NCBI GenBank assembly: GCA_963780345.1
Contig: CAWABU010000002.1
Location: 903,623-967,622, forward strand
DNA length: 64,000 nucleotides
Reading direction: 5' to 3'
From: PALSA-693 sp963780345
GTDB lineage: Bacteria; Actinomycetota; Acidimicrobiia; Acidimicrobiales; Palsa-688
The notes beneath the pieces were generated by a model. It ran no database searches and was not told the DNA's origin. It saw only the letters and a list, made by a program, of their open reading frames with translations. The position numbers and the translations under genes were made by a program. Numbering within the stretch: the first letter of the stretch is position 1; each line of letters starts with the position of its first letter. This document shows, piece by piece, positions 37,132 to 46,428 of the stretch.

Positions 37132-38666
37132 CTGCCTTGGGTGCGGGCGTCAAACCGGACGTTCGGCCAGGGATGCATGATCCGGGCTGCAGGGAGCCAC
37201 CTCGCTTCGAGCCGGCTCATCCGCTCCCAGGTCAGGCGGTGACGCTGGCTCCGGTGCCGTAGCGCCGTGAGCCAGAGCCGCGTGATCTGTTTGCGGAACG
37301 CCGACACCGCAGCGATGTTGCCTGGCACTGCGTAGTAAGCGGTATGCCCGCGGACCACGCTGCCAAGCCACTGTCCCTGCTCGGGAATGGGCCAGTGGCG
37401 GCGGCGCCGAAGCTCGGCTTTCACCTGCTTCAGCTTGGCCGCCATCCGCTTCGTGATCGTCTTGCGCCGCAACGCAAAGCGTCCCTCCCTCGTCTTTCCG
37501 CAGATGTGCGTGAAGCCGAGAAACGAAAACGTCTCAGGTCGGCCGAGACGGTGCCGCCTGCGGTTCTCAGCGGCGAACCGCCCGAACTCGATCAGGCGGG
37601 TCTTCTCGGCATGCAGCTCCAGGTTGAACTTGGCGAAACGCTGCACCAGGTCCTTGTGGAACTGCTTGGCGTCTGAACGATATTGGAAACCGACAACAAT
37701 GTCGTCCGCGAACCGCACGATGATCACATCACCACGGTCGTGCCGCTTCCGCCATTGCCGTGCCCACAGATCGAACGCGTAGTGCAGGTAGACGTTCGCG
37801 AGCAGGGGGGATGCACTACCTCCTTGCGGAGCCCCCTCTTCACTCGCCGACCATGACCCGTCCTCGATCACTCCTGCGTTCAACCACTTCTGGATGAGCC
37901 GCAGGACCCTCTTATCCGCAATCCGATGCTCGACGAACTTCCGCAGCCACCCGTGGTCGATGGCGTCATAAAAACCACGGATGTCCGCATCGAGTATCCA
38001 GTTCACCTTCTTCTTTTCGATCCCGACCGCCAACGCATCGAGTGCGTCATGCGGGCTACGCCCGGGTCGGAACCCGTAGGAGAACCCGAGAAAGTCCTCT
38101 TCGTAGATGGCGTTCAGTACCTCCACCACCGCTCGTTGGACGATCTTGTCCTCCAAGGTGGCGATGCCCAGCGGGCGTTGCCGCCCGTCCGGTTTCGGTA
38201 TGTACACCCTCCGAGAAGGGCTCGCCCGGTAGGCGCCGCTGTGGACACGGCGGAGCAGGTCTTCGAGGTTCGCTCGGAGATCCTGCCCGTAGGCGTCCCA
38301 CGTCATCTGGTCGACTCCTGGGGCAGCCTTCGGGTTGATGCCCGTGTAGGCCCTCCAGAGGCGAGCCAGGTCCACGTGGTGCAGCAGCGCGGTGTACTGC
38401 GCTTCCTTGTCCTTTCGTGCAGCTTGGCGCACACGCTCCAGCGCACTTGACGCGTCATCATCACGGCTCAGGGTCCGGGACGCGTTTTGCTGGACCATGT
38501 TCCCCTTGGCCAGCCGTCTTTCCTCCACCGGCTCCTCCACCGGTCGCCCGGTATCGTTCGCCCGCTTCACAGGTACTACACGGCTGTCAGACTTCCCACG
38601 GCCGTTCATCTCGGGCGTGCGGCTTTCGCCTTCCCCGAACGGCCCGCCCTGCCACCAGGCGGGCAA
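37116..38666 (-). CDS. ltrA: group II intron reverse transcriptase/maturase
   Basis: Up to 516 residues. RT motifs: PGVDQMTWDAYGQDL (RT1), RPLGIATLEDKIVQRAV, FSYGFRPGRSPHDAL, LDADIRGFYDAIDH (first Asp), EEGAPQGGSASPLLANVYLH, and the catalytic RFADDIVVGF. Thumb/maturase and a short basic C terminus follow (WLTALRHRSQRHRLTW). It promotes intron splicing and retrohoming. The true start is uncertain; MVQQNASRTL-type starts further in are common for the family. No HNH endonuclease domain is present, as in group IIC introns. Confidence 0.92.
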   Translation of the reverse strand: MPAWWQGGPFGEGESRTPEMNGRGKSDSRVVPVKRANDTGRPVEEPVEERRLAKGNMVQQNASRTLSRDDDASSALERVRQAARKDKEAQYTALLHHVDLARLWRAYTGINPKAAPGVDQMTWDAYGQDLRANLEDLLRRVHSGAYRASPSRRVYIPKPDGRQRPLGIATLEDKIVQRAVVEVLNAIYEEDFLGFSYGFRPGRSPHDALDALAVGIEKKKVNWILDADIRGFYDAIDHGWLRKFVEHRIADKRVLRLIQKWLNAGVIEDGSWSASEEGAPQGGSASPLLANVYLHYAFDLWARQWRKRHDRGDVIIVRFADDIVVGFQYRSDAKQFHKDLVQRFAKFNLELHAEKTRLIEFGRFAAENRRRHRLGRPETFSFLGFTHICGKTREGRFALRRKTITKRMAAKLKQVKAELRRRRHWPIPEQGQWLGSVVRGHTAYYAVPGNIAAVSAFRKQITRLWLTALRHRSQRHRLTWERMSRLEARWLPAARIMHPWPNVRFDARTQGRSPVR

Positions 38667-39431
38667 CCGTGGGATCTCCCGGTTCTCGTGCTTAGAGACT
38701 CAACGCATGCACAGGCTCTCTGACCGCGCGGGGCCCGCTGGCAGCTCGCGCTAGCGCGGCCAGCGATGTTGCCTTCCGACCACTGGGACGGCGTCGGCAC
38801 CCCGGAAAGTGGATTTCGCGGCTCAATGACCCGGCCTACGTTTTCCTCTGTCAACGCTTCGCCTGCTTCCTCACGGACGTAGACGCATGACTCGAGGCCA
38901 TCGTGGGTCGCTAGCCCTTCGATGTAGGACGTTCTCATGTCCCTTCTCTAAGCCGGTTTATCCCGGCGCTCCCCAGTCCCTTTCCCGGCTCTTCACCGGT
39001 TATTGGACCAGCACGCTCCGGTGGACTCCGCAGCCGCCGGGCCGGGGAAGGCCTCCCCAGTTCCCGCCGTCGCCTTCTGAACGTTCCGCGCCCTCTACAC
39101 CGGGGAGTTCTTCGAGGCTGCACTCCAGGATCTTCGCCTCTTCCATGGCCTTCACCCCGAGAAACCGGGCTCGGCTCTCCCTTCGCCCCACCAACGGTGG
39201 GCACTCTTAACGATGCGGCAGGCTTCACTTGATGTTACGGACCGCTCAGTCGCTCCCCCAACAGGCCTTTCGACACTGGGCTTCGACCTGGACCGTTCCA
39301 GACCGAGCCGCCAGTCTGCTATCGGGCCTCCTGGCAGTTACCCGAACCGGACCTCACACCGGCTGGCGACGACGAGCCTCAGATCAGGTCGCAGCTACTC
39401 GATAGCAACCTCCTGACCGCTGGGCGCACTC

Positions 39432-39470
39432 CCAGGAGCCGTGTAAATGACGACGAACGCAGGCTCCTGG
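39432..39470. repeat. stem-loop at the intron 5' exon
   Basis: CCAGGAGCC (39432-39440) and GGCTCCTGG (39462-39470) are perfectly complementary with a 21-base loop. It ends 3 bases before the intron's 5' end and is the likely insertion signal. Confidence 0.7.
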
Positions 39471-39489
39471 TCGATGATGTTACGCGCCG

Positions 39490-39745
39490 GTTGTGACGGT
39501 TCTGTCGGTGCTGGTTGTGACCTCCTCGATGGTGGGTGGTCCGAACGGCTGACGGCGCAACTCCTGTAGCCGAGGGACGGCGGCGGGGGTCATGACCACA
39601 CCCCGCCAGCCCAGGTGGCTCGGTCGAGCACTGCCCACACCACACCGACGCAGGTCTGTTCGCCGAGCCGTCCGATCACCTTGGCCCGTCGGCGGGTCTC
39701 GCCGAAGGTTTGCCCGATCATAAGGTGAGTGGCGGATCCTGCTTC
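39490..39745 (-). pseudogene. IS256-family transposase C-terminal remnant
   Basis: The frame reads AGSATHLMIGQTFGETRRRA, then KVIGRLGEQTCVGVVWAVLD. After a frameshift near 39612 it reads WRGVVMTPAAVPRLQELRRQ and stops near 39490. The GQTFGETRRR.KVIGRL pattern is the C terminus of a different IS256 subgroup from the intact element at 35 kb. Confidence 0.7.
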
Positions 39746-40382
39746 GTCGAGAGGTAGGTCGACCGCGTACGACAGCGGGCAGGACTATTCAGACGTGGGC
39801 AGAAGTCACCAGAAGGAGCGGCCAAAACTCGCCGACCCGGCGACCAGATAGAAATGCCACCAACACTCGGCCGGGTTCGCCGAGTCGAACGTACGAAGGA
39901 GCTAAATCCTCATTCCCGAAGCCGAGCCGGACGGACAGCGAACCTGTCGAGGAGCAGCTACCTCTGCGATCGGGTGTAAGTAGTACCGACCCGCTGCCTC
40001 ACCCACGTCAGATATCTCATGGTGAGGCGGCCAAAGCGGCGCGCCTGGCTGTGTCGACTCGACGCTGGGACAATCTTTGTGACATTCGGTCCTTCGCCCG
40101 TCTGCGCCGCCTTGCATGTGGGTGGTGCGGGAACCGTCTCGTTCGGTACGCCGCAGTCGGGGCCCGAGGCGGGAGGTTGCGCGCCAGCCAGACAAATGAC
40201 CCCGCATCCGCTGCACCTGATCGTTGGACGCTTCGGACGGTGCCTACTAGAAACTCCCGTTTCGGAGGATCGTTAAGGCTGAGGTCTGGGTTCCGTCGGA
40301 ACCTGCCCTCTCGCTTCGTGCAATGGTGCCCCAATAACTCAAAGTGAGCTACTTGCATCCGACGGGAAGTGCCAGGACGTGC
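39746..40382. other. intergenic, no gene seen
   Basis: About 640 bases without a convincing gene; long opposing frames here lack start signals and known motifs. Confidence 0.4.
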
Positions 40383-40388
40383 TAGACT
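40383..40388 (+). promoter_or_regulatory. -10 box of RNA element copy 2
   Basis: TAGACT, 6-7 bases before the predicted transcript start and aligned with TACATT of copy 1. Confidence 0.4.
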
Positions 40389-40411
40389 GAAATATGAAAG
40401 AGGAGGGCGAT

Positions 40412-40456
40412 GTGAATACACAGAGCTCATCTGTTGAGGTTGGCCCGCCTGGCTGA
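40412..40456 (+). CDS. 14-aa leader-like peptide in RNA element copy 2
   Basis: GAGGAGG, 5 bases, then GTG AAT ACA... encoding VNTQSSSVEVGPPG and TGA. The counterpart in copy 1 has the same length and stop. Whether it is translated is unknown. Confidence 0.5.
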   Translation: MNTQSSSVEVGPPG

Positions 40457-40651
40457 GTTGGACCTTGGAGGTGATCGCGTCAGGTGATCACCGCTGGGGT
40501 CCTACACCGAACGTCATCAGTACCAGTTCGTCGACTAGAACCGGCCCAATGTCCGGGTTGCGCTACGGTGCACGCCTGAGACGAGGCGGTCCCACCCGTG
40601 CGAGCGGAACCGGGATGATGACGGAGCCATGAAGGAACATCAACGAGAAAA

Positions 40652-40679
40652 AGCCGACCTTTTAGGAGGTCGGCTTTTT
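40652..40679 (+). terminator. bidirectional Rho-independent terminator
   Basis: AGCCGACC / GGTCGGCT stem with an 8-base loop, A5 on the left and T5 on the right. It ends RNA element copy 2. Confidence 0.85.
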
Positions 40680-40680
40680 G

Positions 40681-41012
40681 TCTGTCAAAGGCTCAAATTG
40701 CAGCGGGAAGGAGATGAGGCGCTGCTTCCCCGGAACTCAACCCGGACAACGGCGGAATCTGAGCGCGTCGTCGACTTCCGAGCCCCTTCCATGGTGGCCC
40801 TGACCGCGACCACGCTCTACCTCCACCCGGGCCTGGCCCCAACGGAACACGATGCCCCGCTCGTATTGGCGGATGACGCGGACCCGACATATCGGGCCTA
40901 CCTTCCTGCAGCGCGCTCTAGAGACGCCAGCAATTCTCCTTTCAGGCCGTCACGGCGACTGCCCGGTGAGGCGTCGTTTCGGGGGACAGGTGGCCCGCTA
41001 GCGGGGCGGTGG
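40681..41012. other. intergenic after RNA element copy 2
   Basis: About 330 bases. The first 25 resemble the segment after copy 1. No gene is supported on either strand. Confidence 0.4.
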
Positions 41013-41148
41013 TTAGACCGGCTGGGGTCCAGGCGCCGGCGAATCCTCCCGGGGCGGTGTCGATTCCGGCCCTGCGGTGGTTGGACCGGCTGCGGTCCAG
41101 GCGCCGGCGAATCCTCCCGGGGCGGGGTCGATTCCGGCCCAGTATGTG
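41013..41148. repeat. 68-bp tandem duplication
   Basis: Two near-identical copies (41013-41080 and 41081-41148) sharing GTCCAGGCGCCGGCGAATCC and GTCGATTCCGGCCC. The period of 68 is not a multiple of three, so the duplication shifts the frame of the hypothetical gene whose 3' end it forms. Confidence 0.8.
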
Positions 41149-41408
41149 CGGTGGTCCGGTAGACGAATCCGGGCCTTGGGGGTGCGAGACCGGGCCCATT
41201 CGACGGCGACGGCGGCGTTCAGCGCCTCGGCGTGCTCGATGAGGTGATCGTCGGCCGGCCCGACCAGCCAATAGCAGTGATAGCAGCCACGGGTGGCGTC
41301 GTAGACGAGCCAGGCGGTGCCTTGCCCAACCCAGGGCGGCTGGGCGTTGAGTCCGGTGGGTACCGAAACGGCGTCGCGGAGCATTGAGGTGGGATCGCTT
41401 TGGTGCAT
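41013..41408 (-). CDS. hypothetical protein with duplicated 3' end
   Basis: 131 residues: MHQSDPTSMLRDAVSVPTGL, WLVYDATRGCYHCYWLVGPA, HAEALNAAVAVEWARSRTPK and a Pro/Gly-rich tail. AAGAAGG lies 8 bases before the ATG at 41408, and codon bias is good. The last about 35 residues come from a 68-bp tandem duplication that changes frame, so the original C terminus is altered. I do not recognise the family. Confidence 0.55.
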   Translation of the reverse strand: MHQSDPTSMLRDAVSVPTGLNAQPPWVGQGTAWLVYDATRGCYHCYWLVGPADDHLIEHAEALNAAVAVEWARSRTPKARIRLPDHRTYWAGIDPAPGGFAGAWTAAGPTTAGPESTPPREDSPAPGPQPV

Positions 41409-41646
41409 GTCCGTCGCCTTCTTTCCTGTAGGGCAACGTTGGCGACGAGCGAACAGCCAGGAGCAGGAACCGGTTCGGCCCGGCTCGTCGTCGACTGACA
41501 GACCCTTTTGTTGCGTTCCGGTCACGCCGCAGGTGCGGCGGACGGCCTGAACTTTCGGCTACGTCCGGTTGTTCCGACTCGAGACGCCCGGCCGACAAAT
41601 CGGCGTGGGGGGCACGGTTCGCTTCCTCGGGACTGGCGGATGGTGC

Positions 41647-42086
41647 TCAGCCGGTGCTGGTCGTGGCTGCCTCGACGGCCTGCGCCACGCTTCCTACGTG
41701 GGTGATCTCGACCTTGCGGGGTTTGGCCTGTTCGGCTACGGGGATGGTGATGGTGAGCACACCGTCGTGGTAGATGGCGCCGATGTGGTCACGGTCCAGG
41801 CTCTCGCCCAGGAACAGCTGGCGGCTGAACTGGCCGTGGCCCCGCTCCGCCACGAGGACCTCGTCGCCCTCTTCTCGCTACGGCGTACAGGTGGCCCGCA
41901 CGGTGAGGACATCCTTCTCCACAGTCAGTTCGATCGAGCCGGGATCAGCGCCGGTAGGTCCAAATCGACCTTGAAGTGATCGCCCCGACGGTAGGCGTCG
42001 ACTGGGGCTTGGCGGACGCGACGTTCGGCCAGTATCTCCTCGGTGATCCGCTCGAACTCGCGGAGCGGTTCGAATCGCATCAACAT
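41647..42086 (-). pseudogene. Hsp20/alpha-crystallin small heat-shock protein, broken
   Basis: From the ATG at 42086 (AAAGGA upstream): MLMRFEPLREFERITEEILA, then PVDAYRRGDHFKVDLDLP. One base is missing near 41953, after which GADPGSIELTVEKDVLTVRA follows. An in-frame TAG occurs at about 41880, and then EGDEVLVAERGHGQFSRQLF and GVLTITIPVAEQAKPRKVEI complete the alpha-crystallin domain to 41647. Two lesions make it non-functional as read; the corrected protein would be about 146 residues. Confidence 0.85.
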
Positions 42087-42439
42087 GGCTGGATCCTTTC
42101 CTTGACGCTCGAACAGCTGGCGGTCTGCGACCCCCCTGCCTCGGACGTCTATACACATCGTACTCCCGATGTCTAACACTAGCAATGTGCTTCTAGAATT
42201 GTTGAGCTAGGCTTAGGGGATGATGCCGGAGGGGAGCTTCCTCAGCCAGGCGGCCGGCGCCATCGACGCGCTCGCCGATCGTGGGCATGCTGTCTCGATC
42301 ATCGGGACCGTCGAGAGCGGCAGTAGCGTGCGCGACCGCTCCGGAGCTCCATCCCCTTTCCAGAGCGCGACGAGGTCGCCCGGGTGCTGTCAAGCTGGTG
42401 ACCTCCCAACCCGATGGGCTCAGCGGTCGGCGGCTTCGA

Positions 42440-42618
42440 CGCTGGCCGCCCGGCATAAACCGTTGGCCGCCGAGCACGCCGCGCCCCAGCTCTGTCTGGG
42501 CCCATGATGACCTCGACCTGATTCGCGGTCGCGCAGAAGATCGTGCACAGCTCCGGCACCTGCCTGATAGGGTTCAAGACGTTGGCTGGGAAGCCGTCGC
42601 GGAGGAGAAGATCGATTC
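42440..42618 (-). pseudogene. adenosine-specific kinase (DUF355) remnant
   Basis: RDGFPANVLNPIRQVPELCT, then IFCATANQVEVI matches the conserved core of the DUF355 family (D.FP.NVLNAI..VPEV..IFCATANPV.VIVAET). After that the frame shifts and GRGVLGG appears in another frame. The N-terminal half is missing. Confidence 0.6.
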
Positions 42619-42901
42619 GGGAGATGTCTACCCGGCGCCGACCGCGAACCCGGTGATCACGGAGTGCGATCGACCCCTGGCACCCCAGGCTCGGTGGTTG
42701 CGGTTTCCTGTCCCTGACGATCTCAAAGGCAATTCCCCGCTTCTGGCAACGACACCACGAGGTCCCCTTCGAGAACAGGCGAACGCTGGCAGTTGCTGGG
42801 GACGCGACTGCAGCGGGTATACCTTCACGGTGCGAGTCAGCGAGCGGAGGATCAGCTGCCGGGTTCCATCTGTTGGGCTTCCCCTTCGGGCGCAGCCGGT
42901 C

Positions 42902-43933
42902 TCACTGTGCGGGATCGCTGAACACGCGACGTACGGTGGCGTAGACATTTCGGAGCGACGCGGTGCACTTGACGGTGCGGGTGGCCTTCAACGCGTCCAG
43001 TTCTGTGCGAATCCGGCGAGCCTCGGCCTGCGCGCGGGCGGTTCTGTCGGCGGCGATGGCAGCTTGGTCGTGGTGGTGGCGGGCGGTTGCGCGGGCGCGG
43101 ACCATATCCTCGTGAAGCTGGTCGAGTTCTTGTTGTGCCTGGGTGAGCGCGTCCTCGACGCGGTGCGCCCATTGTTGTGCCTCGTCGACCTGGTGCGCCC
43201 AGGCGTACGGGACGAAATCGTCGAACACGTTGGCGGGGATGGCGAGTGTCTGCAACAGCGCCGGCTCGTCAGCGTGCGCATAGAAGCGATTCAGGCCGTC
43301 GAACATGGCGAAGCGGTAACCGGCTTCGAGGAGCATCGGCTCCCAGGCCTGGTGGGCCGGTTCGTCGGACTTTGGCACGGTTGCTTCCATGACCACGACC
43401 CGGGGCCGGAACCTCGACCAGTCGGCCCCGGCCAGCACCTCTGCCTCGAAACCCTCGACGTCCACCTTCAGGAAGTCGACGGGTCCCCGAACGTGGTCGG
43501 CCACGACCTGCGCCAGCGTCGAGATGGGCACCTCGATCGGAGTGAACTCCTGGCCGTCGGCCCGGTAGCGCGCCGCCAGCTCGGCCACCATGGTGGAGGC
43601 GCCCCGATCGATGGGACCATCGGGGTCCGGCCTCTCCGGCTTCTCGGTCGGCTCCACGAACAGCTGCCCCAGCCCGGCCCTGGCCCCGAGCGCCACCCGC
43701 AGATTCGTGTCAGCCGGCCGTGCCGCGCACAGCCGCTGGTATTCGCGGGGGAGCGGTTCCACGTTCACGCCCCGCCATCCCCGCTCCGCGAAGGCTGCAG
43801 TGACCGAATCCAATACGGGATCACCCGCCCCGACGTCCACCCAGAAGCCCCGCCGGTCGTCAGGGCGTAAGGCCCGGGCCAGCACCACGTCCTCCCGGTT
43901 CTGCGCATACGACACGAACGGATCACGGCTCAT
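42902..43933 (-). CDS. FkbM-family methyltransferase with C-terminal coiled coil
   Basis: 343 residues. The SAM-binding motif is FWVDVGAGDPVLDSVTAAFA (about residue 30), with FLKVDVEGFEAEVLAGAD as the FkbM signature. The last about 80 residues form a heptad-rich coiled coil (VEDALTQAQQELDQLHEDMV). FkbM enzymes O-methylate sugars or lipids of surface polysaccharides. GGGAG lies 8 bases before the ATG at 43933. The neighbouring glycosyltransferase suggests a glycan-modifying pair. Confidence 0.88.
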   Translation of the reverse strand: MSRDPFVSYAQNREDVVLARALRPDDRRGFWVDVGAGDPVLDSVTAAFAERGWRGVNVEPLPREYQRLCAARPADTNLRVALGARAGLGQLFVEPTEKPERPDPDGPIDRGASTMVAELAARYRADGQEFTPIEVPISTLAQVVADHVRGPVDFLKVDVEGFEAEVLAGADWSRFRPRVVVMEATVPKSDEPAHQAWEPMLLEAGYRFAMFDGLNRFYAHADEPALLQTLAIPANVFDDFVPYAWAHQVDEAQQWAHRVEDALTQAQQELDQLHEDMVRARATARHHHDQAAIAADRTARAQAEARRIRTELDALKATRTVKCTASLRNVYATVRRVFSDPAQ

Positions 43934-44246
43934 GTGTCGGCTCCCGCACCGCCCCAAGCGGCGCCTCGCCCCCAACACCCGAGCCCTACTGACGACATCG
44001 GCACGGTCGTAACGGTGCCGCATCGGGTCGGCCCCGGGGCCCAGATCGGGCTTGGCCCCCCACCCGTCAAGCGGATACGGCTGGGCGCCGGGACCGACCT
44101 CGCCGGCGATCTGACCGAACGGGACGGGGTCGGAGAGGCCGGTGGCCCCTTGTCGAGGCGAATGGGCGGGGAGACCATGCCAGGTGAGTGGTGAACGGCG
44201 GCGATACCTTGTTCGAGCTTTCTGGGGGCGTGGGTAGCGGCGAGGA
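43934..44246. other. gap between glycan genes
   Basis: About 313 bases. A minus-strand GTG overlaps the glycosyltransferase stop and opens VILAATHAPRKLEQGIAAVH for about 40 residues before becoming Pro/Ser-rich; it may be a lost gene but is not recognisable. Confidence 0.3.
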
Positions 44247-45368
44247 TCACGGGCCGAGGCACACCGACTGAAGGACCTTCTCCACCTCGCCCGCGATGAC
44301 GTCCGGGCGGTAGCGGCCGGCCCGCTCCGCCAGCCGGTCGGCCAGGGCGACACGCGCCTGCGGATCGTCGAGCGCTGCGACGATTCGATCGGCGAGGCGC
44401 TCTTCTCTTGGATCGTAGAGCGCTTCTCGAACCGGTCCCACCACCTCGGGGTAGGCGCCCAGGTCGGGTAGCAGACAGTAGTTGCGGGCGTACATGGCCT
44501 CCAGGGTGGCGATCCCCAGGCTCTCATGAGTGGCGGTGCTGACCTGCACGTGCGAGCCCCACAGGGCCCGGAAGTAGTCGGGTATGGCCAGAGTCTCGCC
44601 GACGGTAACGCGGGAGCCGAACCGTTTAGCCAGCCCGGACAGGCGGCCACGATGGGGCGAGTTCACCGGTGCCCCACGGGTAATGACGATACGCGCCGGC
44701 CGACGTTCGAGGATTTCCTCCGCCACCTCGAGGAAGGCCCCGGGCCGCTTACCCTCCGAGAAGGAGTGGTTGAAAACAACCGTGGGGGCTTGCTCCTTCT
44801 CCGTCCGGCAGGCGTCCAACAACCCGGTGTCGATGGGTAAGCCCACCACCCACAGCCTGGCGGCGAGCTGGGCGGCTGCCTCCGCGCTGGCGCCACCGAC
44901 CTCGCGCAGCAACGTCGCCCGCATGTAGTCGCTGACCAGCAGCACCGCATCGACGGCCAGGAGGTTGCCCAGATCGGCCCACCGCAGCGCCGGGTAGCGC
45001 TCCTGGCGGAATGCGTCGGTGGGGTCCCAGTGGCTCCCATGGTTATAGGCGACTATCGGGACGGATCGGCCGGCGTCGTCAACGATCCTTCGAACCTCGG
45101 ACGCGAAAGGCCAGAACGAGTGGAAGCAGAAGATGACGTCATAGCGCCCCGAACGGAGACGGCTCGCGATCGTCTCCAGGCACTCGGCGTACCACCGCTG
45201 CCGATCCCGTGAAACGATGCTGATGGTGTCGACGGTGTGCCCCAGAAAACCCAACTGTTCGACCAACACCGCGGCGGCGGTGATCCCGTAGCCCACCGCA
45301 TCGCTGGCAGCATCGACTCCGCCCCTGACGCTGCCATTGGTATACGTGGGAACGAACAGGATCCGCAT
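44247..45368 (-). CDS. glycosyltransferase (GT4-like, GT-B fold)
   Basis: 373 residues. The N-terminal half (MRILFVPTYTNGSVRGGVDA) and C-terminal half (TVVFNHSFSEGKRPGAFLEV, then THESLGIATLEAMYARNYCL and LLPDLGAYPEVVG) fit a retaining GT-B enzyme; the E-x7-E nucleotide-sugar motif is ESLGIATLE. It transfers a sugar from an activated donor; the acceptor is unknown. The start at 45368 has no strong ribosome site, and an open minus-strand frame ends 10 bases upstream, so coupling to a lost gene is possible. Confidence 0.87.
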   Translation of the reverse strand: MRILFVPTYTNGSVRGGVDAASDAVGYGITAAAVLVEQLGFLGHTVDTISIVSRDRQRWYAECLETIASRLRSGRYDVIFCFHSFWPFASEVRRIVDDAGRSVPIVAYNHGSHWDPTDAFRQERYPALRWADLGNLLAVDAVLLVSDYMRATLLREVGGASAEAAAQLAARLWVVGLPIDTGLLDACRTEKEQAPTVVFNHSFSEGKRPGAFLEVAEEILERRPARIVITRGAPVNSPHRGRLSGLAKRFGSRVTVGETLAIPDYFRALWGSHVQVSTATHESLGIATLEAMYARNYCLLPDLGAYPEVVGPVREALYDPREERLADRIVAALDDPQARVALADRLAERAGRYRPDVIAGEVEKVLQSVCLGP

Positions 45369-46104
45369 GCGCGGAGGCTACAACCCGGGGTCAGGCCCGT
45401 CCTCCACCTCAACAGCGGATGCATCGCCGCGTGCCGCCAGTGGAAGGCGGACTCGGCCCGCGCTCTCCTGGATCATCCCCAACGTCCGCTCCATAGCCGG
45501 CAGGGACGCCATGGTGCTCCTGGCCGGCGCTGCCGGCAACACCACAGACCGGACCGATGTTCGGGCGCTGTCCGCGGTGTCCCAGAGCACCACGACATGA
45601 TCCATCAAACGCGGCGGATCTCCCCGGTGATGAAACCACCGGGCGACAGCCCACCAGTCGGCACGGCGCGAGCCCCAGGTGCTCGATCGGCCCAGGGTGT
45701 CACCGGGACGCTCCAGCAGTGGTCCCGCCGGACGGCCTCCGCCTGGCCGCCTTACCCTTCGGAGATCCCCGGATGACGGCCCTTCTCGCACCGCCGCGTT
45801 GTGTGCATGCGCCCCGAATAGACTCGCTACCGCGGTGCCAGCCCCACCGGGTACAAGACCGCCCTTTCCGACCGAGAACACCTCGACAGGGTGTGATCCG
45901 GTCCCCGATGGTGCTGTCCGGGCCCGACAAGATTGCTGGCATCGCCCAGGTGAACCATCTGGAGGGCCTTCTGTTCGATGGCGAAGGGCACCTCCGACGA
46001 CGTCACCAACCCCGAGCGGGCCAACGAACCGCTCGCGGCCATCAACAACCTGCGCCGCCGGCTCGGCTGGCTCTGCCTGAACATGGCCCACCACCAGTGC
46101 TGCT
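45369..46104. other. degenerate region
   Basis: An open minus-strand frame ends at 45378 with LMDHVVVLWDTADSARTSVR and looks like the end of a coding sequence, but it has no recognisable domain and merges upstream with the uspA remnant frame. No complete gene is supported. Confidence 0.35.
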
Positions 46105-46197
46105 CCGACGACGTTTTGGACAATCAGCAGGTGGCAGGGACACTGGTGGGAGGCCTTGTTGGGGACGCCTCCCAGCAGGAACCGCTTGCTCCCTTCC
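46105..46197 (-). pseudogene. UspA C-terminal remnant
   Basis: The minus strand encodes SKRFLLGGVPNKASHQCPCH, then LLIVQN, the ATP-site end of a universal stress protein. It is nearly the same as the uspA C terminus at 51.3-51.4 kb. Everything upstream of EGSKRF is replaced by an unrelated ANTAR fragment in the opposite orientation. Confidence 0.7.
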
Positions 46198-46199
46198 GC

Positions 46200-46428
46200 G
46201 GTCCTCGCCGACGTCGCCGCCCGAGCTGTGCTGTTGTTGCAGGCCAACGCACCGCCAGGCGACCTCGCCGCGGAACTGGAGGCGGGCGCCGACTTCCACT
46301 GCGCGGTGCACCCAGCCTCCGGCATGGTCGCGGCCCAGCTCGAGGTCAGCGTCGGCCAGGCCCTGATCCGGCTGCGGGCGAACGCCTTCGCTAACGACCA
46401 ACCCCTGGCCGCGGCAGCCGATGACTGA
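46200..46428 (+). pseudogene. ANTAR-domain regulator, C-terminal remnant
   Basis: VLADVAARAVLLLQANAPPG, then VHPASGMVAAQLEVSVGQAL and LRANAFANDQPLAA is the end of a GAF linker plus an ANTAR RNA-binding domain. The GAF half is lost at the junction with the uspA remnant. Confidence 0.65.

Larger units (their letters stand above)
37065..39429 (-). mobile_element. group II intron
   Basis: The proposed 5' end is GTGCGCCCAGCGG at 39429, matching the GUGYG consensus. A 34-nt domain V is at 37131-37098 (GAGCCCAGTGCGG...CTGGGATC). A domain VI-like hairpin (GGGCCGCCC/GGGCGGTCCC) is followed by CTAC at 37065 as the 3' end. A reverse transcriptase/maturase is encoded between. The exact splice sites are inferred; domain V is the firmest landmark. 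A GC-rich stem-loop lies directly before the 5' end, the kind of site group IIC introns choose. Confidence 0.75.
40395..40680 (+). ncRNA. conserved structured RNA-like element, copy 2
   Basis: About 286 bases aligned with copy 1 over the full length, in the opposite orientation in the window. GGTGATC (40470-40476) pairs perfectly with GATCACC (40486-40492), where copy 1 has different but complementary bases. It ends in a perfect 8-bp terminator hairpin with a T5 tail. Similarity continues about 25 bases past the terminator (CAA-GGCTC). No sigma gene follows here. Confidence 0.65.

Noticed and set aside
38606..38938. A 110-codon frame upstream of the maturase
   Set aside because: It lies in the intron's own RNA domains; similar pseudo-ORFs occur in related group II introns because the RNA sequence is conserved.
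42281..43870. A 529-codon plus-strand open frame
   Set aside because: Antisense of the FkbM methyltransferase, whose motifs are clear on the minus strand.
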